Assembly: GCA_016295665.1 (NCBI GenBank)
Contig: JAEDKS010000034.1
Span: 1 to 17,329 of the forward strand
Reading direction: 5' to 3'
DNA: 17,329 nucleotides
Origin: Clostridia bacterium
Lineage (GTDB): Bacteria; Bacillota; Clostridia; Christensenellales; Aristaeellaceae
Both the position numbers and the translations under genes were made by a program. Each line of letters opens with the position of its first letter. Position 1 is the stretch's first letter. Of the stretch, positions 6,556 through 12,955 are shown piece after piece. The notes below the pieces were generated by a model. That model did no database searches. It was not told the origin of the DNA and saw only the letters and a program-made list of their open reading frames with translations.

Positions 6556-8346
6556 TCATTTTTGATTCATCTGCTCATAGAGCTGCAGCACGTGGGCCGA
6601 GGAGGCGGCAAGGGTCTCCTTCGCGCTGCGCAGGGTCGCCACGTCCGCCTCGGTCATCTTGTCGGCGCGGCCCTTGCCGAGGGCCTTGCGCAGGGCGTCC
6701 GCGTCCTGCTTGACCTGCTTTTTCTCGCTCTTGTCCAGCTGCTTGCCCGCCACGCCCAGCGCCCGGTCGGCCTGGCTCAGCAGGGCGGAGGCCTCCCGGA
6801 TCAGCTCGATGGCCTCCCGGCGCACCTCGTCCTGGGCGGCGTACTGCTCCGCGTCCCGGCGGGCCTGCTCGATCTCGGCGTCGCTCATGCGGTCGTTGGC
6901 GGTGATGGTGATGGACTGGGCCTTGCCCGTGTCCAGATCCCTGGCGGAGACGGTCAGGATGCCATTGGTGTCGATGTCGAAGGTGACCTCGATCTGCGGC
7001 ACCCCCGCCGGGGCCCGCCGGATGCCCCGCAGGGAGAACTTGCCGATGGAGCGGTTGTCCCGCGCCATGGGCCGCTCGCCCTGCAGCACGTTGATGTCCA
7101 CGCTGCTCTGGTAGGGGGCGGCGGTGGAGAACACCTGCGAATAGTGGACGGGCAGGGTGGCGTTCCTGTCCACCAGCCGCGTGGCGACGCCGCCCACCGT
7201 CTCGATGGCGAGGGACATGGGCGTCACGTCCAGCAGCAGAATGCCCGTGCCGGGGCCGGTGAGGGCGGTGGTGGTGCTGGCGGCGGAGAGGGTGTTCGCC
7301 TGAATCGCCGCGCCCTGGGCCACGCACTCGTCCGGGTTGATGTTCTGGCTGGGCTGGATGCCCGTGAGCGCCTTCACCTTGGCCTGCACCGCCGGGATGC
7401 GCGTGGAGCCGCCCACCAGCAGCACCCGCCCCAGCTCCGAGGCCGCCAGCCCCGCGTCGTTCAGCGCGGACTGCACCGGGCCCGCCGTGCGATCCACCAG
7501 GTCGCGCGTCAGCTCGTTGAACTTCGCCCTCGTCAGCGTCAGCTCCAGATGCAGGGGCTGCCCGCCGCTCATCATCAGGAAGGGCAGGTTGATGGTGGTG
7601 CTCTCCAGCGCGGACAGCTCCTTCTTGGCCTGCTCGGCGGCCTCGCGCACCCGCTGCAGCGCCGCCGGGTCGGTGCGGGGATCGGCGCGGTGGAGGCGCT
7701 TGCACTCCCCGGCGATCCACTCCGTCACCCGCGCGTCGAAGTCGTCGCCGCCCAGGTGGTTGTCACCGGCGGTCGCCAGCACCTCGATCACGTTGTCCCC
7801 GATCTCGATGATGGACACGTCGAAGGTGCCGCCGCCCAGGTCGTAGACCATGATCTTCTGGTGGGCGCCGTTGTCCAGCCCGTAGGCCAGGGCGGCGCTG
7901 GTGGGCTCGTTGATGATGCGCAGCACGTTCAGCCCCGCGATGCGCCCCGCGTCCCGGGTGGCCTGCCGCTGCACGTCGTTGAAGTAGGCCGGCACCGTGA
8001 TGACCGCGTCGGTCACCGTTTCGCCCAGGTAGCTCTCCGCGTCGCTGCGGAGCTTGCGCAGAATCATGGCGCTGATGGTCTGGGCGTTGTAGCGGTCGCC
8101 GTCGATGTCGCACGTCCAGTCCGTGCCCATGTGCCGCTTGACGCTGCTGATGGTGCGGCCTGCGTTCACCGCCGCCTGCCGCCGGGCCCGGCTGCCGATC
8201 AGCCGCTCGCCCTCCTTCGTGAAGGCCACCACGCTGGGGGTCGTCCGCTCCCCCTCCGGCGTGGGGATGATGGTCGTCACGCCGCCCTCCACCACCGCCA
8301 CACAGCTGTTGGTGGTGCCCAGATCAATGCCGATTGCCTTGCTCAT
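6556..8346 (-). CDS. dnaK: Hsp70 chaperone (DnaK paralogue)
   Basis: An ATP-dependent chaperone of 596 residues. The nucleotide-binding domain has GIDLGTTNS (6-14), K70 in SSVKRHMG, INEPTSAALAYG (145-156) and the phosphate loop YDLGGGTFD (168-176). The interdomain linker is LLLDVTP (370-376), followed by PMSLAIETVGG where most DnaKs have LSLGIETLGG. The substrate-binding domain and helical lid follow, but the protein stops at MNQK without the Gly-rich, acidic C-terminal tail of housekeeping DnaK. There is no grpE or hrcA nearby and no CIRCE element. It sits 22 bases after a divergent J-domain gene, so it is probably a dedicated second Hsp70 rather than the main one. A terminator follows. Confidence 0.93.
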   Translation of the reverse strand: MSKAIGIDLGTTNSCVAVVEGGVTTIIPTPEGERTTPSVVAFTKEGERLIGSRARRQAAVNAGRTISSVKRHMGTDWTCDIDGDRYNAQTISAMILRKLRSDAESYLGETVTDAVITVPAYFNDVQRQATRDAGRIAGLNVLRIINEPTSAALAYGLDNGAHQKIMVYDLGGGTFDVSIIEIGDNVIEVLATAGDNHLGGDDFDARVTEWIAGECKRLHRADPRTDPAALQRVREAAEQAKKELSALESTTINLPFLMMSGGQPLHLELTLTRAKFNELTRDLVDRTAGPVQSALNDAGLAASELGRVLLVGGSTRIPAVQAKVKALTGIQPSQNINPDECVAQGAAIQANTLSAASTTTALTGPGTGILLLDVTPMSLAIETVGGVATRLVDRNATLPVHYSQVFSTAAPYQSSVDINVLQGERPMARDNRSIGKFSLRGIRRAPAGVPQIEVTFDIDTNGILTVSARDLDTGKAQSITITANDRMSDAEIEQARRDAEQYAAQDEVRREAIELIREASALLSQADRALGVAGKQLDKSEKKQVKQDADALRKALGKGRADKMTEADVATLRSAKETLAASSAHVLQLYEQMNQK

Positions 8347-8368
8347 CTTCTCATTTTCCTCTCGTCCA

Positions 8369-9166
8369 TCAGCAGCACAGGTACATGCCCCGGCCGCCGC
8401 ACAGGCAGTTGCACAGCATGTTCGCCACGCAGAAGGTGGTGCACATCCTGCCCACGCCGCTCATGTCCATGCCGTAGCCCCGCCCCGACTGCTCGTAGGT
8501 CTGCCCGGACTGCTGCAGCTGCTGCTGCACCCGGCGGTACTCCGGGGTGTTCGGGTCCAGCTGCACCGCCCGGCGGATGAAGTCCAGCGCCTGCACCGTG
8601 TTGCCCAGGCCCTCGTAGGCCAGGGCCGCCAGATAGTTCCAGCGGGCGTTCCGCCCCGCGCTGGTCACCCCGTTCAGCACCGACACCGCCTGCTGGTACT
8701 GCCGGGCGTTAATCATGTCCACGGCCCGGCGCACGGTCTCGCTGTCCCCGCTCTGGTGCTGGGGACGGGCGGCGGTCTGCTGCGCGCCGAAGCCGAACAT
8801 GTCGTCAAAGCCGAAGCCGAAGGGGCCGTAGCCCCAGCCGCCCTGCTGCTGATAGCCCCCGTCCTGCCCGCCGCCACCATAGCTGCCATAGCCGCCATAG
8901 CCGCCGTAGCCCTGCTGCTGGTAGGTCTGCCGGGCCTGCCGCGCCTGCTCGGCCTGCTGCTCCTGGGCCCGGCGCTGGGCGTACTTCTCCGGGTTCATCA
9001 GCATGTCGTAGGCCTCGTTGATCTCGTTCATCCGCTTGCTGGCCTCCGGGTCGTTGGGGTGGAGGTCGGGATGGTTCTCCTTGGCCTTTCTGCGGTAGGC
9101 CCGCTTGATCTCGTCCTGCGTCGCGCCGGGGGATACCCCCAGCACGCGGTATGGGTCCTGTATCAT
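8369..9166 (-). CDS. J-domain protein with a Gly/Tyr/Gln-rich tract, TPR-like region and Cys-rich tail
   Basis: A 265-residue Hsp40-type co-chaperone that should stimulate the ATPase of the Hsp70 encoded 22 bases downstream. The J domain is residues 3-60 with HPD at 32-34. Residues 64-85 are Gln/Ala/Arg-rich. Residues 86-128 are a low-complexity GYGGYGGYGSYGGGG, GGWGYGPFGFGF type tract. Residues 143-215 look like TPR helices (DMINARQYQQAV, YLAALAYEGLGN). The end, 241-265, has seven cysteines, at 242, 246, 252, 254, 256, 264 and 265. It lacks the DnaJ zinc-finger and CTD domains. I chose the ATG at 9166: it overlaps the stop of the previous gene as ATGA and has GAGAGGGAG before it. The longer frame to 9217 has no such support. 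Confidence 0.9.
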   Translation of the reverse strand: MIQDPYRVLGVSPGATQDEIKRAYRRKAKENHPDLHPNDPEASKRMNEINEAYDMLMNPEKYAQRRAQEQQAEQARQARQTYQQQGYGGYGGYGSYGGGGQDGGYQQQGGWGYGPFGFGFDDMFGFGAQQTAARPQHQSGDSETVRRAVDMINARQYQQAVSVLNGVTSAGRNARWNYLAALAYEGLGNTVQALDFIRRAVQLDPNTPEYRRVQQQLQQSGQTYEQSGRGYGMDMSGVGRMCTTFCVANMLCNCLCGGRGMYLCC

Positions 9167-9987
9167 GCCTGCTCCCTCTCCTCCTGCCCGGCGCGGCGGC
9201 TGTTGTACTGCTGCCACACGCCCGCGTACAGAATGTTCCGCATCAGCCCCAGATCCTTCTCCAGCGGCAGCCGCTCAAAGACCTCCGTGGCCCGCCCGAT
9301 GAGCACCATCAGCGTCTCCCGGACGCTCTCGGGCGTCTGGCCCAGCGCCTGCACGGCGTTGTAGCGGCCCCGCTTCACGTCCCGGTCGTAGTCCACCGCC
9401 GCGTCCATCAGGCAGATGAACTGCCCCAGCCAGCGCCCGAGCTGCCGCAGGGCGCCGCTCCACACGTCCTCCCGCCACACCAGCACCTCGCCCATCAGCT
9501 GCCCGAAGGCCTGACAGACCGCGCCGCCGGAATCCGGCAGCTTCTCCGCCCTGGCGGTGTCCATCATGCAGCGCTCGATGGCCTCGCACTGCCGGGGGTA
9601 GCGCGCCCGCACCTGACGGTAGGCCCCGCCCAGCAGCGCCTCGTAGGCCCGGGCGCGGAGGGCGTGGTCGTCCTGCCAGTCGTCCCGGCACTTGTGCCAC
9701 ATCAGCGCCACGGTCATGTCCGCAGCGTAGTCCGTGGCCTCCGACGCGCTCCAGGCCCGGCGGTGCACCGGATGCGCCGCGCAGCCCCGGACGCCGCCCG
9801 TCTCCTCCGGCTCATAGAGCGACTGGAGCAGCAGCGTCAGGAAGGTCATGTCGTAGGTCAGCGACAGGCGGCTCAGCTGCCCGTAGCGCTCCCCCAGCCG
9901 CCGGCACAGCCCGCAGTACACCTGCTTGTACCGCGCCAGCTCCTCCTCGCTCAGCGCATCCTGCCGCGCCACCACAAATCCGAACAT
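9163..9987 (-). CDS. DUF5685-type helical protein with two Asp-rich motifs
   Basis: A 274-residue, mostly helical protein starting MFGFVVARQDALSEEELARYKQ. It has an early YCGLC (C25, C28) and a C69-AAHP, which could bind metal. Two Asp-rich stretches stand out: KCRDDWQDD at 99-107 and MDAAVDYDRDVKRGRYN at 194-210. The second resembles the DxxxDxxxGR segment of squalene/phytoene synthases. From the N-terminus and context I believe this is the DUF5685 family, which has no known function; that assignment is from memory. The gene shares an ATGA overlap with the J-domain gene and follows the zinc-ribbon gene by 42 bases, so it is translationally coupled to a chaperone system. Confidence 0.82.
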   Translation of the reverse strand: MFGFVVARQDALSEEELARYKQVYCGLCRRLGERYGQLSRLSLTYDMTFLTLLLQSLYEPEETGGVRGCAAHPVHRRAWSASEATDYAADMTVALMWHKCRDDWQDDHALRARAYEALLGGAYRQVRARYPRQCEAIERCMMDTARAEKLPDSGGAVCQAFGQLMGEVLVWREDVWSGALRQLGRWLGQFICLMDAAVDYDRDVKRGRYNAVQALGQTPESVRETLMVLIGRATEVFERLPLEKDLGLMRNILYAGVWQQYNSRRAGQEEREQA

Positions 9988-10029
9988 CTCCAGCCCTCCT
10001 CCGGCTGCCAGGGCCCGGTTACCCGGGAA

Positions 10030-10446
10030 TCACTTCGTGTCGATGGTCATGTGCTGCTGGCACCGGGGGCACACGATCTCCTTCGTGCCCTGTCCCCGCT
10101 TCACCCGCAGCGTCACGCCGCAACTGCACTTCACGAACCGGTACTGCTTCCGCTCCGCAAACCGCAGCCGGTACTGCTCCGCCCGGCGGCGGATGCCCGC
10201 CGTTTTCGCCAGATAGGCGGCGTTCTCCGCCTGCCGCTTGTCAAGGTTCCGGGAGAAGGCCCGGAACATGGCGTAGGCGATGATGACCATCGCCAGCAGG
10301 CTCACCAGCCCCGTGCGGTCAAACAGCGACACCACCAGCAGCGCGAAGCCCAGGTAGTACAGGTGCCGCGCCAGGTCGTCCAGGCCGTTGCGGCCCTGCA
10401 TCCAGCGCTCCATCCGCCAGGCCAGCTTCTCCAGAAAGCTCCTCAT
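10030..10446 (-). CDS. Membrane protein with a C-terminal zinc ribbon
   Basis: A 138-residue protein of unknown function. An amphipathic start (MRSFLEKLAWRMERWMQGRNG) leads into two membrane helices at about residues 29-43 and 46-62, then a basic, coiled region (63-103). The end carries a zinc ribbon with C107-x-C109 and C126-xx-C129 (FVKCSCG, IVCPRCQ). Both ends would face the cytoplasm. The frame is open further upstream, but the ATG at 10446 with GGAGGAAG before it fits best. It is the first gene of the operon that continues with the DUF5685-type, J-domain and Hsp70 genes, and could tether or sense for that chaperone machinery at the membrane; this is inference. Confidence 0.83.
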   Translation of the reverse strand: MRSFLEKLAWRMERWMQGRNGLDDLARHLYYLGFALLVVSLFDRTGLVSLLAMVIIAYAMFRAFSRNLDKRQAENAAYLAKTAGIRRRAEQYRLRFAERKQYRFVKCSCGVTLRVKRGQGTKEIVCPRCQQHMTIDTK

Positions 10447-10485
10447 CCTTGCTTCCTCCGTTTCCTGTGTCCGGTTTCCTCCGCC

Positions 10486-10494
10486 ATGATACCA
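10486..10494 (-). promoter_or_regulatory. Possible extended -10 promoter of the Hsp70 operon
   Basis: On the minus strand TGGTATCAT gives a TATCAT -10 box (10491-10486) with an extended TGN element, about 40 bases before the first ATG. No good -35 box is seen at 16-18 bases. Assignment is tentative. Confidence 0.4.
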
Positions 10495-10517
10495 CGGTTT
10501 TGTGGACACAGCGTGGC

Positions 10518-10597
10518 GAAAATGTTTCCGGTTTGTAAACGCTTCTCTTTTCGCCGCCTCCCCGGCGCTTTCCTGCCGGCGCGGAAAATGTTCCCGG
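10518..10597. repeat. Pair of 14-bp direct repeats upstream of the Hsp70 operon
   Basis: GAAAATGTTTCCGG at 10518-10531 and GAAAATGTTCCCGG at 10584-10597 differ at one position and start 66 bases apart. They lie between the Hsp70 operon start and the divergent small-RNA promoter, where an operator would sit. No known regulator is recognised. Confidence 0.55.
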
Positions 10598-10635
10598 ACT
10601 GCCGGCCCCCGGCACCGATTTCCTGCAAAAAGCTC

Positions 10636-10664
10636 TTGACAGACGCGCCCGCTCTGTCTATAAT
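10636..10664 (+). promoter_or_regulatory. Consensus sigma-A promoter of the 6S-like RNA
   Basis: TTGACA at 10636-10641 and TATAAT at 10659-10664 are both perfect and 17 bases apart. The predicted start is A10671. No convincing protein start follows on this strand, which argues for an abundant non-coding RNA. Confidence 0.92.
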
Positions 10665-10670
10665 GAAAGC

Positions 10671-10876
10671 ACGGGAATGCTCCTGGGGTGCGCGACAGCG
10701 CTCTGGTTTTCCCCACATTTCACAAAATGGAGCCCGCGTCCAGGTCTGATGATGTCATGCCCCCGTTGCCTTCGGGCATCGCCAGGGGACGGCAGAGAAG
10801 CAGCGGCAGGGCACCAGCCTGCTTTCACATAGCGGGTGAAAAAACAGCGTGCATCGGCACTCTGGGGCATCCGTAC
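10671..10876 (+). ncRNA. ssrS: 6S RNA (regulator of RNA polymerase holoenzyme)
   Basis: A transcript of about 205 bases from a perfect sigma-A promoter, with the 6S layout. A long interrupted closing stem pairs 10671-10691 with 10857-10874 (ACGG with CCGT, ATGC with GCAT, GGGGTGC with GCACTCT). A large central bubble follows: 10692-10731 is largely unpaired, opposite 10838-10856. The inner arm pairs 10732-10737 with 10832-10837 and 10741-10744 with 10818-10821. A terminal hairpin has a TTCG loop (TGCC-TTCG-GGCA). Length, promoter strength, single long imperfect hairpin and open bubble are the hallmarks of 6S RNA, which mimics an open promoter and sequesters sigma-A RNA polymerase. The 3' end is estimated. 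SRP RNA and tmRNA were considered and lack their signature motifs. Confidence 0.8.
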
Positions 10877-10888
10877 AGAGGACGCAGA

Positions 10889-10929
10889 GGGGGGCTGCGG
10901 CGGAAGCGATTCCGCGGCGGCTCCCCTTT
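10889..10929 (+). terminator. Likely terminator of the 6S-like RNA
   Basis: A long GC-rich hairpin: GCGGAA (10900-10905) and TTCCGC (10910-10915) around a GCGA loop, continued outward to GGGG/CCCC with a single G-G mismatch and two G-U pairs. Only three T follow, so termination may be moderate. Confidence 0.6.
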
Positions 10930-10975
10930 AAGCTGCCCGGGGGGCCTCATCCACCCGGCCCGTCCCCCGCAGAAA

Positions 10976-11023
10976 CCCGAAGGCCCCGGCTGCCGCTCCC
11001 CGCAGGGAGGGCGCCGGGGCTTT
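10976..11023 (-). terminator. Terminator-like hairpin after the zinc-ribbon/TPR gene
   Basis: 11013-11023 pairs with 10980-10990 as 11 bp with one mismatched or wobble pair, with an inner CTCCC/GGGAG stem. On the minus strand it is followed by CTTCGGGTTTCT, a poor T tract. It lies ten bases past the stop codon of the 11033-12916 gene. Confidence 0.55.
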
Positions 11024-11032
11024 GCTGACGGG

Positions 11033-12916
11033 CTACGGCAGGTAGGTCATGTCCACCGCCGTGACGAAGCCCTCGGGGCTGCAGTGATAGTCCAGCTGCC
11101 AGGTGTGGTAGTCCGGGGTGATGGCGCGGTAGCGGATCAGGTGCCCGCCGTCCTCCTGCAGGTAGATGTAGCCCGTGCTGCCGTCGGAGGTCTGGTACAG
11201 GCCCCGGTTGCCCGAGGGGCTCTGCACCTGTCCCATGTCGCGGAACTTGCCCACCACCGTGTCCAGCGAGCTGCCGACACCCGTGGAGCGCGGCGCCTTG
11301 AAGGTGCTGTCGGTGAAGTACAATTCCACCAGCACGTTGGTGCCCCGGTTGCGGTTGAACACCGCGTAGCCCCAGCTGTAGGCGCACTTCACGAACTCAC
11401 CCGCCATGTCGCTGCGCTCCGTGAAGGGCTCGGTGGACTGGGGGTCGCCGTACTTGCGGACGAAGTCCTCCTGCAGGGTGGTGCCCAGGTTCAGGCCGTT
11501 CACCGCGTCGTTGGTGCTGGAGTAGGCCGTCAGGGGCAGGGGCTTGACGTTGAACTTGTAGGTGCGCTCCAGCATGTTGCTGGCCTTGCCGTACTGGTTC
11601 ACGGACACCGCCCGCAGCGTCACCGTACCGGCGGGCATCCAGATGGGCGTGCCGTCGTAGACGGGGCTGTCCGCGGTGGGGTTGGAGCCGTCGATGGTAT
11701 AGTAGATGGCGATGTTCTCGTCCGTGTGCTGCTCGATGGACACCCACAGCTGCACCTGCTTCCGGGAGGAGTAGGTGTTGGGGGCCAGGTTGGCGTAGGG
11801 GGTGCTCGGGGAGGGCATGGACACGGTGTAGGTCACCGACAGCTCGTCGCTGCGCAGCTCACCGCTGACGCACATGGCCCGAAGATGCCAGCTGCGCTCG
11901 TCCAGATACAGGGGGCCGGTGTAGAGGGTGCCCTCCTCGGGCAGCACCGCGTTGTCATCGAAGGTGTAGTACACCTGACACTCCGCGTCCGCGCTCAGGG
12001 ACACGGTGATGTCCTCCTCGTAGTAGCCGCCGGGCATGCTCGCCACCGGGGCGGCGGGCAGCAGGCTCACCCGCTGGTTGTAGAAGGTGGTGGAGCCGGT
12101 CATCTCCCAGGCGGTCTGCATCAGCGCCGCCGCCTCGGCGTAGCGCTCCTGCGAGAGCATGATGCGGATCACGTTGGTGTAGGACTCGGTGGCGGAGGGC
12201 ACCACATCGGTGAAGATGGCGGTGTAGAGCGCCTCGGCGTCCTCCAGGCGACCGGCGGACTCGTAGGCGGCGCCCAGCTGCAGCAGGCCGGCCACGTTCA
12301 CGTTCTCCTCCCCGTCCTGCTCGGCGGCGCGCTCAAAGAAGGCGATGCCGCCGCTGATGTCGCCCACGTCCACCCGCTCGATACCCACCTCCCACAGCGC
12401 GGCGGAGGTGGCGGAGAAGCCCATGCGCGCCATGATGCGCTGTCCGCTGTCCGTGCGCATCAGGAACACGAAGGTGCCCACCAGGAGCACGATGACCCCG
12501 ATGGCGGAAAACAGCAGCACCCGCGCCCAGTTCACCATCCGCCGGGACACGGCGTAGCGGCTCCGGCGCAGGCGGGGCGGCTGACGAAGCGGATCGGCGG
12601 CGGTCTCGCCGTAGGAGGTGTGGTTCGGGCGCTTCAGGGTCATGTCGGAGAGCGGCTCGCCCTCGGGGCCGTAGACCTCCGGGTCGGTATAGAGGGGGTA
12701 GCCCTGCTCACCGGCGACGGCGGGGTCGATGTAGGTGCGCTCGGGCGCGGAGGGGCTGCCGTCCCCCGCCGGGGCGGCGCTCTCCGGGGCGCTGCGGCCC
12801 TGACGGAGGCTGCGGGCGCCGTCCTCCCGGCGGCTCTCCCGGAGCAGCAGCCGACCGCAGGCGGGGCAGACCCGCGTGCCGTCGTCCACCAGGGCTTTAC
12901 ATGTAGGGCAAAGGAT
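11033..12916 (-). CDS. Zinc-ribbon, single-pass membrane protein with TPR and two chitobiase-C-like domains; probable ATC start
   Basis: A 627-residue protein. A zinc ribbon at residues 3-20 (CPTC and CPAC) is followed by a disordered Pro/Ser/Glu-rich part (about 30-120), one membrane helix at about 132-153 and TPR-like helices (about 165-265). Two CHB_HEX_C-like beta domains follow, with VYYTFDDN and IYYTIDGSNPT as their signature strands, and then a C-terminal domain of about 150 residues. The N-terminus would be cytoplasmic and the rest outside. No ATG, GTG or TTG gives the whole zinc ribbon. The first canonical start, GTG at 12889, has no ribosome site and would lose CPTC. The ATC at 12916 lies six bases after GAGGTGA, and an in-frame TGA lies just upstream. 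Function unknown; perhaps envelope sensing or glycan binding. Confidence 0.82.
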   Translation of the reverse strand: MLCPTCKALVDDGTRVCPACGRLLLRESRREDGARSLRQGRSAPESAAPAGDGSPSAPERTYIDPAVAGEQGYPLYTDPEVYGPEGEPLSDMTLKRPNHTSYGETAADPLRQPPRLRRSRYAVSRRMVNWARVLLFSAIGVIVLLVGTFVFLMRTDSGQRIMARMGFSATSAALWEVGIERVDVGDISGGIAFFERAAEQDGEENVNVAGLLQLGAAYESAGRLEDAEALYTAIFTDVVPSATESYTNVIRIMLSQERYAEAAALMQTAWEMTGSTTFYNQRVSLLPAAPVASMPGGYYEEDITVSLSADAECQVYYTFDDNAVLPEEGTLYTGPLYLDERSWHLRAMCVSGELRSDELSVTYTVSMPSPSTPYANLAPNTYSSRKQVQLWVSIEQHTDENIAIYYTIDGSNPTADSPVYDGTPIWMPAGTVTLRAVSVNQYGKASNMLERTYKFNVKPLPLTAYSSTNDAVNGLNLGTTLQEDFVRKYGDPQSTEPFTERSDMAGEFVKCAYSWGYAVFNRNRGTNVLVELYFTDSTFKAPRSTGVGSSLDTVVGKFRDMGQVQSPSGNRGLYQTSDGSTGYIYLQEDGGHLIRYRAITPDYHTWQLDYHCSPEGFVTAVDMTYLP

Positions 12917-12955
12917 GGCCTGTCACCTCGTTTGCTGTGGATTCGTCATGGTCGC

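Noticed and set aside
6556..8346. HrcA/CIRCE control of the Hsp70 operon
   Set aside because: No TTAGCACTC-N9-GAGTGCTAA-like palindrome is found upstream of 10446 or upstream of the dnaK start.
4453..8580. Open plus-strand frames of 671 and 687 codons opposite the aromatic operon and dnaK
   Set aside because: Both are antisense shadows of clear genes, with low-complexity composition and no family signature.
10671..10876. SRP RNA or tmRNA instead of 6S RNA
   Set aside because: The SRP GGAAGG/AGCAG apical motif is absent, and there is no tRNA-like end, TPsiC loop or tag-peptide frame. The single long hairpin with open centre fits 6S better.
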